A stretch of 64,000 bases of DNA from Himantopus leucocephalus (taxonomy: Eukaryota > Chordata > Aves > Charadriiformes > Recurvirostridae). The DNA lies in the NCBI GenBank assembly GCA_003993805.1, contig RSEF01000026.1, forward strand, positions 600,315 to 664,314. The letters are read 5' to 3'. The notes below the pieces were generated by a model. That model had not been told where the DNA came from, searched no databases, and saw only the letters and a program-made list of their open reading frames with translations. The position numbers and the translations under genes were made by a program. This document shows positions 1-11,672 of the stretch, piece after piece. Position 1 is the first letter of the stretch. Each line of letters begins with the position of its first letter.

Positions 1-265
1 ACAGAAAATCTCTTAATGTCAATTTATGATTTTGAAATAATTTATACTATCTCAGATAGATTATAACAGCAACCAACCTGTCCACAAGGTCTTGGAGAGT
101 GTCTAAGAGAAAACTTAAATATAAAAAAAAAACCCTATAATATAACATGCAAAAATAAAAAATAAGTGTTGGAGCTTTTATGGTCTTCAATAGGATGTTT
201 AGATAAAACTAGAATAGAGTCCTGTGTGCAGAGAGATGAAAGAAACCTAAAATAATTTTAGTCAA
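1..265. other. AT-rich intergenic DNA
   Basis: A/T-rich sequence with short A-runs. I see no gene, RNA or recognisable element here. Confidence 0.4.
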
Positions 266-520
266 ACCAGCCCTCTGGAAGGCTCCAGTCTAACTCCCTA
301 CACAAAACAGGACTAACCCCAAAGCAAGATCACGTTGCTCAGCACCTTGTCAGTTAAGTTCTGAAACCCATCAAGGATGAAGATCCCACCAGCTCCCAGG
401 TACCTGTCCCAGGGCTGCACCACTCAAATGGGGAAAAATTTTGCAGCAGAATTTCCCTTGATGAAATTTGTGTCCACAACCTCTTGCCTTTTCAGTGTGC
501 ACCTCTGACATGGCCACACA
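266..520 (-). repeat. Old CR1 LINE fragment
   Basis: The plus strand reads as a diverged antisense CR1 3' region: a 'gttgctcagcaccttgtcagtt' type segment, then 'atcaaggatgaagatccc', then 'cagggctgcaccactc'. The order matches the antisense CR1 tail seen in the younger copies of this window. Divergence is high and the ends are approximate. Confidence 0.5.
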
Positions 521-924
521 TGAGGTAGTTGCAGACAACAAGATCTCTCCTTCCACTTCTCTTCTCCAAGCTGAAACCCAGCTCTATCAGCCTCTCCTCA
601 TGTCCTGTGCTTCAGCCCACAACCACCTCATCCGGACTCATTCCAACATGTCTATGTCTTTCTTATGCTGGGGAACCCCAAAGTGGACACAATACTTCAG
701 GTGTGACGTGATAAGTACCAAGTAGAGATGAGCAAACACTTCGCTTCACATGCCAGCTGAACTTTTACTAATGGAGCCCAGTATGTGGTTGACCCTCATT
801 GCAGCAGCATTGCTACAACTATGTGTGAGAAACTGTGTCAGAAACCTCGCAAAAGCCAGGGGAAACAGTACAGCCAGTCATCTAATTGTGGAAGGTAATT
901 GGGAAGATTTACATTTAGTACAGC
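521..924. other. Intergenic, nothing recognised
   Basis: No protein with family resemblance and no RNA gene is visible. It separates two CR1 pieces and may be decayed repeat. Confidence 0.35.
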
Positions 925-1255
925 CACACTGACTGTTCCCAGTCACCTTCTTGTCCTTTGTGTGCCTTCACACCCTTGGACATGGTTTCCAGGAGGATCT
1001 GCTCCAAAACTTTCCCAGGGACCAAGGTGAGGCTGTTTAGTCTGTCATTTCCTGGATCCTCCTTCTTGACCTTTTTGAAGATGCATGTGATACTTGCCTT
1101 TTTCATGGCAGTCATCAAGATCCTTCCCCAGCTGCCAAGAGTTGTCAAAGATGATGGCATGATGGCATTGCAATGACATCAGCCAGCTCCCTCAGTGCTC
1201 TCAGGTTCATTGTGTCTGGTCTCACAGGGTTGTGTATGTCCAGTTCCTTAAATAA
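925..1255 (-). repeat. CR1 LINE fragment, reverse transcriptase part of ORF2
   Basis: The minus strand translates to a degraded CR1 ORF2 segment. It keeps the recognisable 'KKEDPGN' block, followed by a 'LVPGKVLEQILLETM' like segment, preceded by a 'KKASITCIFKK' like segment. The plus-strand bases around 1180-1205 read as the antisense of the 'LRELADVI' part upstream of the RT palm. Stops and substitutions show it is dead. This is an internal CR1 piece, unlike the 3'-end pieces elsewhere in the window. Confidence 0.7.
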
Positions 1256-1890
1256 CCTATAAGTTTATCTTCTTCTAATGCACCTCTCTCTGGTCCCAAA
1301 CTCTGCCACCAGGCATGGAGACCAGGGAGGCCATGCTAGTGAAGCCTGGGGACTTTTGTATGTCCTTTGTCAATAGGAGACACAAAACCCATTCAGCCAA
1401 CGCTTCCTAACTCCACCCCTGCACACTCAAGCAGTGTTTCTATGTTCCTTCTGGGCAGCCCATCCCTGCTTTCGCTTTCTGTGCACTTAATTTTTTTTAT
1501 TTGAGCTTAGTCATGAGTTCCCTCTTCATCCATGCTGGCATCTTGCCATGCTTGCTTGACTTCCTGCAGATCAGGCTGGGCCTTTTTCCTGTTTGTGGAG
1601 GACATCCTTGAAGGTTTAGCAGCTTTCCTGGGCAGATTTGCCCTCTGAGGGCAGCCTCCATTGCTCACCTAATCCCTGAATATGCCAAAGTCCAATTTCC
1701 TGGTGTCAGAGTTGTTACTCTGCTGCTTGCCTTCCTCACTTTCCCTAAATCCACCAAGTCATGATTCCAGCAGCCAAAGCTGCCATCAACCATCACATCC
1801 CAAAACAGTTCCTCCTTATACATTACTAATAGATCCATCACCTCCTCTAGCCGGCCTGCGCAGCACTTTCCTCAAAAATTAAATGACAGT
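1256..1890 (-). repeat. Probable decayed interspersed repeat, family not assigned
   Basis: The stretch continues without a clear break from the CR1 ORF2 fragment and has the texture of a common avian dispersed repeat (for example 'ccaaagctgccatcaacc' and 'aatatgccaaagtccaat' segments). I cannot name the family. The strand is inferred from the adjoining CR1 piece. Confidence 0.35.
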
Positions 1891-3146
1891 TAGACCTCAT
1901 GGTGAGGCTCTTTATGCTTATTTCCCCTTATCTTCTGGCCTATGAAATCCCTGTCTGAAGCCTCACAAAATCATGACATCTCTGCATCAACTGCATTGGG
2001 GCCCTCATCATACTGGCTGACCCTAATACCAGAAGAATAAAACTCAGTTGCAGGGCAAGGGGGGCAAAAATCTTCCCATAATTGGGGGATCTAATTCTTT
2101 TCTGTGTGTCCTCCCATGTGGGGACAGAGACCTCCTGGGCAGCACGCACCAGACCCCTCCAAGGAGTGCTGGGCAAGCTAGGGATGTTCTGTGCACCAAC
2201 TCCACTCTGGTCCTCTTGCTTTAGCCTTTTAAGTACACCGTCGTCCTCCTCTTTTCATTACTTGTCCCACAGAATCACTTGGACACCTGAGTCTGGCACT
2301 CCAGCCCTCCTCACAAGCAAGGAACATGCAAGGGAAAAAATACAGATTACACGCGCATCATGGTATTCCAGGGAAGAGGTAAAGACTGAAGGTTATGTGT
2401 GAAACTGAGCGTCTTCATTTGGGTGAAAACCCACTCTATAAAGATGAAGGCAAGAGAGAGGCAGAGACACGTTGGGTCCCACTGTCACTTCCTCACAAGC
2501 TATCAAGGGCATGCTGCCCCCTCAGTGCGCAACCACCAGTAATGCAGATGTGAGTAGATGTCCCCTAAGGTACAACTGCATGGCCATTGAGACCAAAGTC
2601 AGGTAAAATGGGTTAAGAAACATGAACATGGGTTAAACGTGTGGCAGAAGGTGAAAAGAGGCTGGTTCCAGTGGCAGCAACTCCAGTGCATGCTATGACA
2701 GTCAGCAGGTGGGCTCCTCAGTGAGCGACAAGAGCATCACCTCAAGCCCCAGGCACTGGAACAGTTTCCAGAACCTGTGCTCACAAGCACCACTCCTCCA
2801 CTTTCTAGTGCTGATGCCCGGGAATTCAAACTTGGGGAACAGGTGAGGGATGCAGGACTCTCACAGCACACCCTGCCATACAGCAGAAAGGACATGCTTC
2901 CACAGCCATCCCGCCGTGTGGATGGTATAGCTTGTGTGCCATACGTGCTCCCAGGTACAGATGTCAAAACAATGACACTTCCTTTGACATTTCAGACCCA
3001 GACTGGATGAAGTGCTGAGTAACCCTGTATTGGACACAACGTGAAAATACTCAGATATTGATCCATCTGGATGTCTAATAAGCTAAGAGGAACCATTAGC
3101 TCCTGCTTGGATGCTTCAGAAGAAATACCAGGAGTCTTTCCACTGT
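1891..3146. other. Intergenic, nothing recognised
   Basis: Only short non-homologous open frames are present. No exon with flanking splice sites and family resemblance was found. Confidence 0.4.
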
Positions 3147-3168
3147 CACACACACACACACACGCACA
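3147..3168. repeat. (CA)n microsatellite
   Basis: About ten CA dinucleotides, interrupted once by CG. Confidence 0.9.
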
Positions 3169-3454
3169 GAGTTTATATGGTTCTTACAACACTGATGCTG
3201 GGAAGATCCTTTCTTTACAGAGCTGCTAGAGCAGACTTGGAGCTACTCTGCCCTCGCGTGGTGTGTGGACACTTCTACAGTAACGCATCTCGGTGCATCT
3301 TTATGGTTATCACTGTATCACATCCTTATCACTGTATCATCCTTATCAATGTCTGTAGAAGATGCTGTACTCATTTGCACATGGGCTCACGGAACATTCT
3401 GAAAGTACCTGACAGATCGCATCCAACAAACGCCTAAATCACATCCCAGAGACA

Positions 3455-4330
3455 AACGCCATTTTGAAGATGAGCATAAGGTATCATCGGATGCTTTTTA
3501 AAGCGCTTCTCAGATCACACTTGTGAGACATTTCTTACAATATTCCTGAAGACACTCCCCAACTCTGGAATCTTGATATCCAAAAGTCATTTTAAATTGA
3601 CTCAAAGACCTCACCTAAGGGACAGAACCAAGAAGAATTTGAAAAATCATCCAAAGCGCCAGCCCAGGAACCATTCTGTGACTCCTCTGAAAGCTGGAAA
3701 AAAATTCTGAACTACAGATTCAGCACACCAGAAACCACAGCCAAAGGCAGTTTTGAAAATATATAGATCTAAGGCCCCGCCAAAACAATTTATCAAATGT
3801 CTCAGTGATCCCATCGAAGGGACATTTAGAAAATGCCCATAGGGTGTTACTGATGAAACAATTGTGAAAATCGTCAAGGCAGTTGTGAAGCTGCCCTAGA
3901 GTCAAACCATATGTATTTACTGTGAACATCTTGGTGACTCTAAAATTGCCCCAAATAACACCACATAGAAGCCATTTTGGAAGTGATCTGTAATGTCAAA
4001 GCATAGCCATAAACACCCCATTAAAAGGACCATAAAAAAAAAANATCCAGTATTAAAAATCTTTTGTGTGATTTTTGGAAGCATTCTCATGGGGGCCTTT
4101 TGAAGGGATTCATACAATGATCCCTCAATTTTTTATGGTCCTATTTACAATGGCTCCTTTGTGGGGATTTCGGCTTCCTCTTGATAGCTCCTTGGCAGTA
4201 TTTTTGGTTTCTTCTGTGTGTTTTCACAATAGCTCCATGATGGAGGCAGGGTATTTTTACAAGAGGCATTTCATAGATTTTTTTGAGACAGTTTACATAA
4301 TGGTTATGTAATGGTGTCTTGGGGGAGGAC
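3455..4330. repeat. Decayed short-unit repeat block with A/T tracts and an orientation switch
   Basis: Motifs of the type 'cattttgaag', 'cagttttgaaaat', 'caattgtgaaaatc' and 'cagttgtgaag' recur. Two adjacent copies at about 3859 and 3880 are 21 bp apart. From about 4050 onward the same kind of motif appears as its complement ('ttttcacaatagctcc', 'acaatggctcc'). The arms AGGACCATAAAAAA (4026-4039) and its reverse complement (4129-4142) flank the switch. Units of about 20 or 41 bp with alternating A and T tracts are known in avian microchromosome and W-chromosome satellites (CNM, PO41, XhoI types). Membership is an inference, because divergence is heavy. Confidence 0.4.
4044..4044. other. Ambiguous base N
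   Basis: A single N sits directly after a run of ten A. It is most likely unresolved homopolymer length in the assembly. Confidence 0.95.
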
Positions 4331-6103
4331 CAGAGATTTGATTTAAACTGTCTGAGTGATGTTGGATTTGCGAGTATTTTCCCTGTTAAGTCTACATTTA
4401 TTGGACCACAGACCCCATTTTATGCCACCAAGAGCAAAAAGAAGACAATCATAATCATGGGATTTCCAATGCTGACTCCAGCTTCAGGGGAAGGACTAGA
4501 ACAGCCACATTGCAGACAGCTGAAGATAACACCACCCTGCAGTTCATGGAGGAAAAAAAAATGAGTCTGCTGTGAATTTTTCCATGCTTACAGACTGCAA
4601 CAAGCCCAAATTGATCATCTGTGATGGTCCATCAGTGAGCCGGGCCACCACTGACTCCCTGCCAGCTATCAGTCCCCTACAGAACAAAAATGTCATCAAA
4701 GGAAGATGTGTGGGGTAGCCCCAAAAGAAAGACAGCCACAATGGGTCAGGTGCAGCTTCTTTTGGAGAAGCACCTGATGGTGACCCAGTAAATCAGCCAA
4801 GGCCCTGCATGTGATGCATCTTGTTGCTAAACTGAAACTCTAGCCAGTCTTCCCTGGTTGCTCCTTCTGAAAGGAGAAGTGTGCCCGACATGAGCCTTGC
4901 CCAGAATTGTTGCTCCTCTGACCAGAGAAGGCAAAGCTCTGAGATGACAGTGTGGGGATATCTGCTCAGTCAGGGGACGTGCATCCTTCTGACTCCTTCT
5001 CTTGCCTGCAGACAGTTACCATCACCTCCAACAGCATATCTGCCCTAGGCTGAGTCATGTTTCCTTACCCTCTGCCCTCCCTGTTCATGCTATTAGTGCC
5101 CACACACACATGACCACTCCTCCCAGACCTGAGCATGTCCTTATGGATGTTTGAAAAGTTCAGATCATGGAAATCATCCCAGCCTTGACAAAAGCCTTAT
5201 ATCTGGCTAGGAAGAGGGCTGCCATTTGACTCCCAAGTCTAAAGTACCAATGACTTTTAAGACCCATGCCTGAGGTTCTTCCCTACCCTCTCTAAGTCTA
5301 TCTTGGCTCTACATTTACAAAGTATCACCAGAGGCTCATTGGAAGACTCCCACAGATTTCACATACCAGTCATGAAAAGACATGCTGCCCCAGAAGGACA
5401 GTTGCAGTCTTGTTACTAACCTTTCCAAGTTGTTTTTTTATTATTGTTTATATTTACATGGCCCTCAGATGCATGCAGCCTGGCCAATATCCAGGGAAGT
5501 GACCTTGTGCTGCCATGCTGATCCATTACCAGCCGGATGGCTCCCAGCTCTCTTCACAGCTCCAGCAAGCTTCTTGGAAGAAGACGACATGAGAAACAGT
5601 GACAGAACTGCTCCCCTGCAAAGCAGAAAATCAGAGGGAGGGTTGTCATATTTTCTTCATAGACTTTTGTAGAGCGGTATTGAAACATAGAGAGCATAAA
5701 AGGAAGAGTGGAAAGCACTGTGGAATATTTTGGGAGACCTATGGGTGAACATGGGCCACAACAGTGACAGTCACAACCATGCTACCTCTTGAGGATGGAG
5801 CCCAGCCTGGTTCCCTTTTCCCCCACTCCCCTGACAGCGAGCATGAGTTTCTCATCCAGGGATCCAGTTGGCTTGCTCCACAGTAAAGCCAGATTGTAAA
5901 TCAACAGGTAAAGAACCGGAAGATCAAAGAGTCTGGGCTCTTCCATGATCGAAGCCACAATAATCTTGCCCATCCCAAACTGGTAAACCACTGCTGAAGA
6001 AGGCTCTGGAGCAGCCTGCTTCTGCTCTGGGCTTCACAGAGAGCTTGAGTGCCCAAACACTGGCCCGTTTTTCCAGGAACGTCAGTTGCTCTGATATAAG
6101 AAA
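4331..6103. other. Intergenic, nothing recognised
   Basis: No coding exon, RNA gene or clear repeat was seen. The longest open frames have no family resemblance. Confidence 0.4.
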
Positions 6104-6566
6104 TTGTTGTCCCAAATCTGGGTTCTTTAACCAGTGTGCAAGCCGATAACACACAGAGCAGAGGTATTTCTAAATTTATTCCATTAATGCGCAGAAATGG
6201 GGTACTTGTCCCAAAACAGGAGCATACCTTAGTTTCAAAAATCTCCACTTTTATACATTGATTATTATGTATTCAAACAATTAATACATATTCATTGTTA
6301 TTCTCTTTAATGATTGGTTGAGATTTCTTTGCTTCCCATGTAAATTACTGCGCAGACTTTGTCTTCTTCTTTCATTGTTCTCTTTTGAGTAGCTGGTATC
6401 ATTTGGGCAGGTGGTCAATGAGTGATCTCCCCCTGCCAGAATTACGTTTTACCTACTTCTCCTCTGATCTTGGCAGTTCCAAGTGGTTTTCTCGGTTAGC
6501 TGACCAGGCCTACAGTTCATCACTCTCTTGACAGGAATACCCTGCTTATCAACAATGCTACATTGT
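6104..6566 (-). mobile_element. Solo LTR of an avian endogenous retrovirus (class I-like)
   Basis: On the minus strand the element runs from TGTAGCATTG (right edge, 6562) to TTTGGGACA (left edge, 6108), with canonical TG...CA ends and 455 bp in all. It is flanked by a 4-bp direct repeat TTGT (6104-6107 and 6563-6566). Promoter-like signals lie in the correct order: a CCAAT box (complement at 6313-6317), a TATAAA (complement at 6250-6255) and an AATAAA polyadenylation signal (complement at 6175-6180), about 75 bp after the TATA box. No gag, pol or env coding flanks it, so it is a recombined solo LTR. The 4-bp duplication points to class I (ERV1-like); the family was not identified. Confidence 0.8.
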
Positions 6567-8804
6567 CTGGTGGTTAGTTCCTTAATTGAATGGTAGGTAA
6601 ATCATGCCTAGTTACTATTTCTCTATTTTAATATAAGGTAAATAATTAAATAGGGTTGGGGCAGTACAGAGGACTTGAGCAGCAGCAGGTTTCCTTGGTT
6701 GCTTCAATTACATTTTACATTTAATTTTCCTGGTTTATGTCAATTTTACTACAACAAAATCACCTCTTCCTGCAAACCTTGCCTTGTTTTCAACTAAAGA
6801 CCATCCATCAGGCAGCTGGACTGGAAAAGAATAAAGATATTTCTTAACCCAGGGCTCGTACCAAGAGCTGAAATGCAGTAACTGACTTTTTCTCCTAGAA
6901 ACTGCAGCACAAGAATTGAAAACAGACTCACATGTCCTCAGATAAGCAGCTCGATGCCTAGCTGAAGCCAGTAGGCACTTTGAGTGCTGTAGCCTTTGAG
7001 TGCCTCTAGCTAGCAGAGGATAATCCTCTAGAGCATAAACATCCTCTAGATCCATCCTCTAGAAGATGTTCCCAAATCTTGTAGCTTTTGTCAGTTTTGA
7101 CAAAAACTAAGTGACTTATGGTGGACCCAGTTCCAACCCTTCTTCCTCTGCTTTCCCCAAACCATTCCTCCTCCTGTAACAACAGCACAATTCTGTGTGT
7201 CCAGCAAGCACAATGAATTTGTCTAGTGTGGGACCAAAGGTAGGAGACTCCAGAAAAAAATGGAAGCTCTTAGGCACAAAAATGCTGCATTTTGGAGTTT
7301 GTTCTTTTTTTTTTAAGATCTGGTATGCAAAACTGGAGAGGGTGTGGGGAATCAAAAGAATGTTTAACATAAAATACTTTCTCTGGGAATGAACAATGAA
7401 AAACATCAGTCTAGTGTTCAACAGTACATTAGCTCTGTTGCATTTAAGTCTCCAAAAGACTTTTTATAACTTAAGAAGTATTTAAAATAAAATCACTTTG
7501 CTCACAAATCAAAATTGGTTTGTAACATTTTTGCCCATACTTAGGCTAAAGCTCTTGTTGATTTCTCCTGGGCACATCTATTTTGTATCTCTAGAGTTCC
7601 AGCACATCTTTACTCCTCTGACACCACAGACTAGCGCCTGCGACTCACGTTGATACTGCGAGCTCTTGGGGTATATGAAGGCAGACAAGTCTGGCTGGCC
7701 CTGTCCTATCTGCCTTTGAGGCACTCTCAGCTCTTCCAAAATCCATTTATCTGTTCCTTGAACTCCCTATGATAGAGTTATGCTCGTCTCAGCCATATCA
7801 GTCCTCTCCCCAAAACACGCAGACAATTGTGGAAGTATTGCATTTCTCATATTACCCTGATGGCCAATGGCAGCTCTGAAAACTTTTATCACTGTGAGGT
7901 ACAGGACAGTAAGGAAGGGACAGGAGAGATTGCAACCATGATCCACAAGAAATAGTAAATGCAAACTGTCTTGGGCTGTGAATTTGGGTTCTGCACTGTT
8001 GGACCCAAGTGAAACAGCCTGACTTGCCTTTCTAAGGAGAAAGACTGAGTATGTTTGAGAGAAGGGCTGGAGTACAGCCTGAGATGTTGGGCTTCATGGG
8101 GATCTCGTCTCAGTGTACTTAGCCTATGTGACCTGGAGATACAGTCTCTGTACATTAATTCTCGGGCAAATCAGATTTGATTTGCAGCATGAGTGGCAGT
8201 GTAATAGCAGCTTTCCGGCATGGCTTATGCAGGAGACACTGAGCTAGGACATATTGCAGCTCTCGTGAGCCAAGCCAGTGCTTCTGCTGGGTAACAGCTT
8301 CCCTGATGTCCTAGCACATGGACGGGACAACATCTCAGTCACCATGAGTGCTGTGTTTCAGTCAGGCCGTTCTGCACGGTAGTCCTGGGGGCAGGAGGAG
8401 CCAGGTTCTGGCTGGCCTGAACAGGTCTGCTGCACGTGAGATTCAGTACCATCTACCCGAAAAGCCATACCACGCAGAGCACATATGCTACTTCAGTGGC
8501 AGACGTCATCCCACCACATCCCAAATGCCTCCTCAAATATGCCACAGCACAGGTGGCTCCTCCACTTCCTGGGCTGGCACTGTCCCAGTGGCAAGAGGTC
8601 TCTAAGTCTGAGCCAGCCGGAGGAAGCAATCCAAAAGGAAGCCTACGGATAAGGTTCTCCCAAGTTTCTTCACCATACTGTACTAGCTTAGACCTTTTTA
8701 TGCAATCCCAGAGGACACTACAAGGATAGGACCACAAGTCATATCAAGTTCTATCAAGTCAAGTCAAGGAGTTTAGCTCTTTAACGTAGACTCAAAGCAC
8801 AATT
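6567..8804. other. Intergenic, nothing firm
   Basis: No gene recognised. A small cluster of 'cctctaga' repeats lies at about 7012-7065. Short polypurine and poly-T runs occur near 7250-7320. Confidence 0.4.
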
Positions 8805-8960
8805 TAGATTGGAGGTCTAGAGACCTCTGGAGGTCTCTAGTCCCACCCCACTCAAAGCAGAGGCAACACTGTTACATTAGGTTGCTCAGGGCCTTGCCCA
8901 GGTACATTCTGGGTGTCTTTGAGAGCATGGTGCATTCTTACAGCATGTTCTAGCACCACC
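8805..8960 (-). repeat. Old CR1 LINE fragment
   Basis: The plus strand shows the antisense CR1 3' signature 'ctggaggtctctagtcccac', then 'caaagcagaggcaacac', then 'gttgctcagggccttgccca'. It is short, diverged and truncated at both ends. Confidence 0.65.
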
Positions 8961-10516
8961 ATTGTGTGATGGAACCACTTGCTCACACACAGGAATGACA
9001 TACTCGTTTCCCAAGCCTCTGCTCTACAAATTATTCTGCTTATTCTGAAACAGTGGTTACTGTGTTACTTACCACAGTAACTGTCATAAGTCTATGTGTA
9101 CCTTATTTTTGAGCCATATGATGTACCTTGCTCTTGTTTACACATTTTAAAAACTGATGGGTTTTATTTTCTCTATTTTAACTCCTTTTTCCTATTTTAA
9201 AATACTTGTTTAAAAGGAAAAAATATATGATGACCATTAACGTGGACAGCAACTCAATATATCTGTCAATATTCAAAAACTAAGAAAGTGTACCTATGTC
9301 ATAACCACATGGTATAACAGTACATTCTGTGTGGTATTTTCCATCATTTGTGATATAAAGTTTAATTTCAATCTGCAATTTTTCCCTTTGTTTTCCCCAT
9401 AAAGGGAGTCACGGATTTTTTTTCAACAGTCTTCAATACTGTCAGAGATTTCATATATATCCTTGGAAAATCAACATGAGGTGGATGCAGAGACTGTTTT
9501 GATGTGCCTGTTGGGAAATGAGGAGCGCATAGCATGAAGGCAAGCACTGTGCAGGCATATGCTGACTTTTTATCTGTGGTACTCCAGGCTGCATCTCTCC
9601 TGGAGATCTCTCCTCTGGTCAAACATCCCTCTTGATTTTCAGCTCCAAGAGGACCATATGACGATGTAGTCTGACACCAAGTTTCACTTACTGGTACCTG
9701 CCTCCAGCACAATAATTTCTGCTTGAGTTGGCTCTAGAGAAAGAGATGCTGCATGCTGTTTAAAAAGACCATTTTAAAGATCCTACGTGGCAGAGCATCT
9801 CCCAGCTCTGAAGGTAGTGGTTAACTCCTCCCCTGGCTAAACACTGATCTCTCGTCTGCGGCTGCTGGACCTCACCAATCCATTGCTTGCTAGATTAGTA
9901 CAACTAAAGTCTAATGAATCCTCCAAAATCTTGTTCCACATGCAGCCTCAAAACAGACTGATCCTACCCCTCTGAGAAGGAGGTTTATGAATTAATGATC
10001 AGCCTCCAGGCCAGGATAATATCTTAACCTCCATGTACAGATTTCTTAACTCAGAATTTGTTCTACATTTAGCTGAGAATTTATCTCAGGTCACTAACAA
10101 TGACTCTATGCTGACTACCTGACTATATGTTTAGCTTCAGGTTTTAACATTCATCCCCAGGCACCTGGCAGGATGGAAATGAGCCTGAGGGCAGGGGGAG
10201 AGCGGAGGCGGCAGCCACCACGAGCTCAGGGTTGTCAGCTGGAGGCGATCTGCCGGAGATGTTGAGTTGTGTGTGTGGGAAGAGCTCAAAAATAGCACTC
10301 ATTTTAAAATCCTGGGATTTTAAATCAGTCTTCTGGGGCCTCACTCCCCGTTTGGCTCCGGCAGTCCCAGCAGAGCCAATTCCAGGGTATCACCCTCGAG
10401 GAGTGACAAAACGGGAAGGCAGAGCATGACCTGTGTCCAGCACTTTGCAAGGGATCTGCCCATGCCTCCAGGCCCATCCCCAGCAAGACAGCAGTCAATT
10501 AAATTGTAGTATTTCA
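8961..10516. other. Intergenic, nothing recognised
   Basis: No coding or RNA gene seen. In human the gene upstream of KLHL12 is ADIPOR1; no seven-transmembrane PAQR exon was found in this stretch or anywhere in the first 11 kb. Confidence 0.4.
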
Positions 10517-11085
10517 TGGAATCACAGAACAGTAGGGGTTTGAAGAAGGTCCCTGGAGCTCATCTAGTCCAACCCCCCTGGCAAAGCAGGGTCATCTACA
10601 GCGGGTTGCACAGGGAGGCTTTGAACATCTCCAGAGAAGGAGACTGGCACCCACAAAGAAGGTTTTCCTCATGGTCAGACGGAATTTCCCGTGTTCCAGT
10701 TTGTGCCCATTGCCCCTTGTCCTGTCGCCGGGCACCACTGGACGGAGTCTGGCCCAATCCTCTTGCCACCCGCCTTTTAGATATTGATCAGCATTGAGGA
10801 GATCCCCTCTCAGCCTTCTCCTCTCCAGGCTGAACAGCCCCAGGTCCCTCACCCTTCCCTCAGCACAGAGATGCTCCAGTTCCTGAGCATCTTTGTAGCC
10901 TCCGCCGGACCCTCTCCAGCAGTTCCCTGTCCGTCTTGAACGGGGGTGCCCAGAACTGGACACAATACTCCAGCTGTGGCCTCACCGGGGCAGAGCAGAG
11001 CGGGAGCAGGATGACCTCCCTCCACCTGCTGCCCACGCTCTGCTTGATGCACCCCCGGGTTCCATTGGCCTCGAACTTCCCCAGA
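10517..11085 (-). mobile_element. 5'-truncated CR1 LINE, C-terminal ORF2 and 3' tail
   Basis: The low-coordinate end carries the CR1 3' tail in antisense ('gaatcacagaacagtagggg', then 'tcatctagtccaaccccc'). Upstream in the element, the minus strand encodes the end of the reverse transcriptase ORF, with the typical '[13 protein letters not shown]' block, a 'LLERVRRR' block and a 'LFSLERRRLRGDL' block in another frame because of frameshifts. Its 5' truncation point is at about 11085, where the sequence changes abruptly into the KLHL12 CpG island. It is a dead copy. Confidence 0.88.
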
Positions 11086-11259
11086 CCTGACCAAGCCCAA
11101 GCCGCCCCCCCCCCCGCCGCTCCGGGGCCACGCTGGGCGCCGCTTCCGTGCGGGAGGGCCGGGCCGGGCCGGCCGCGGTGCCCGGCGGAGGCCGGCGCTG
11201 GGCGGGGGGTGGGGGGAGGGGGCCGGGGCCCGCTCGGGCCCAGGCGGCGGCCGGAGCCC

Positions 11260-11272
11260 GTTGCCCGGCAAC
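11260..11272 (+). promoter_or_regulatory. X-box (RFX-type) near-palindrome
   Basis: GTTGCCCGGCAAC is an inverted repeat of GTTGCC with a 1-nt spacer, matching the RFX-family X-box pattern. It lies about 140 bp before the putative exon 1 donor. A TGACG half-site follows at 11321-11325. Function is inferred. Confidence 0.5.
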
Positions 11273-11563
11273 CGCGAGGCACCCAGGGGCGGGGTGGCGC
11301 GGCGCGTCGGCGCGGCGCAATGACGCTATCAGGGCGCGCCCCGCGGGGAGAGGGAAGGGAGGGGGGGAGGCGAGGTGCGCGGGCCGGGGCCTCTCCCCGC
11401 GGCGGTGAGTGCGGCCGGGCCGTCCCGGGCGGGCGGCGCTGCCGCCGCCGTTCGGGGGGCGGGAGGCGGGGGGAAGCGAGGGGAAGCAGGACCGCGGGGC
11501 TGCGGGCGAACTGTGGCCGTCGGGGCGGCGCGGGGCGGGGGCGGCCCGGGCGGGGCAGGGAGG

Positions 11564-11585
11564 GAGAGAGAGAGAGAGAGAGAGG
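11564..11585. repeat. (GA)n microsatellite
   Basis: Uninterrupted GA dinucleotides inside the putative intron 1 of KLHL12. Confidence 0.9.
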
Positions 11586-11672
11586 GAGGGGCGGCGCGGC
11601 GCGGCGGGAGGGCGCCCCCTGGCGGCGCGGCGGGCGGGCCGTGACATGTGGCCGTGCTGGCTGTGCCCGCAG

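Larger units (their letters stand above)
11090..11672 (+). promoter_or_regulatory. KLHL12: KLHL12 CpG-island promoter, probable non-coding exon 1 and intron 1
   Basis: Very G+C-rich, CpG-dense DNA directly before the KLHL12 start. There is no obvious TATA box, as is usual for CpG-island promoters. A consensus donor (gtgagt at 11405-11410) and an acceptor cag ending at 11672 suggest a non-coding first exon ending at 11404 and a 268-bp intron, placing the initiator codon in exon 2. A transcription start cannot be fixed from sequence. A (GA)n tract lies at 11564-11585. Confidence 0.65.
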
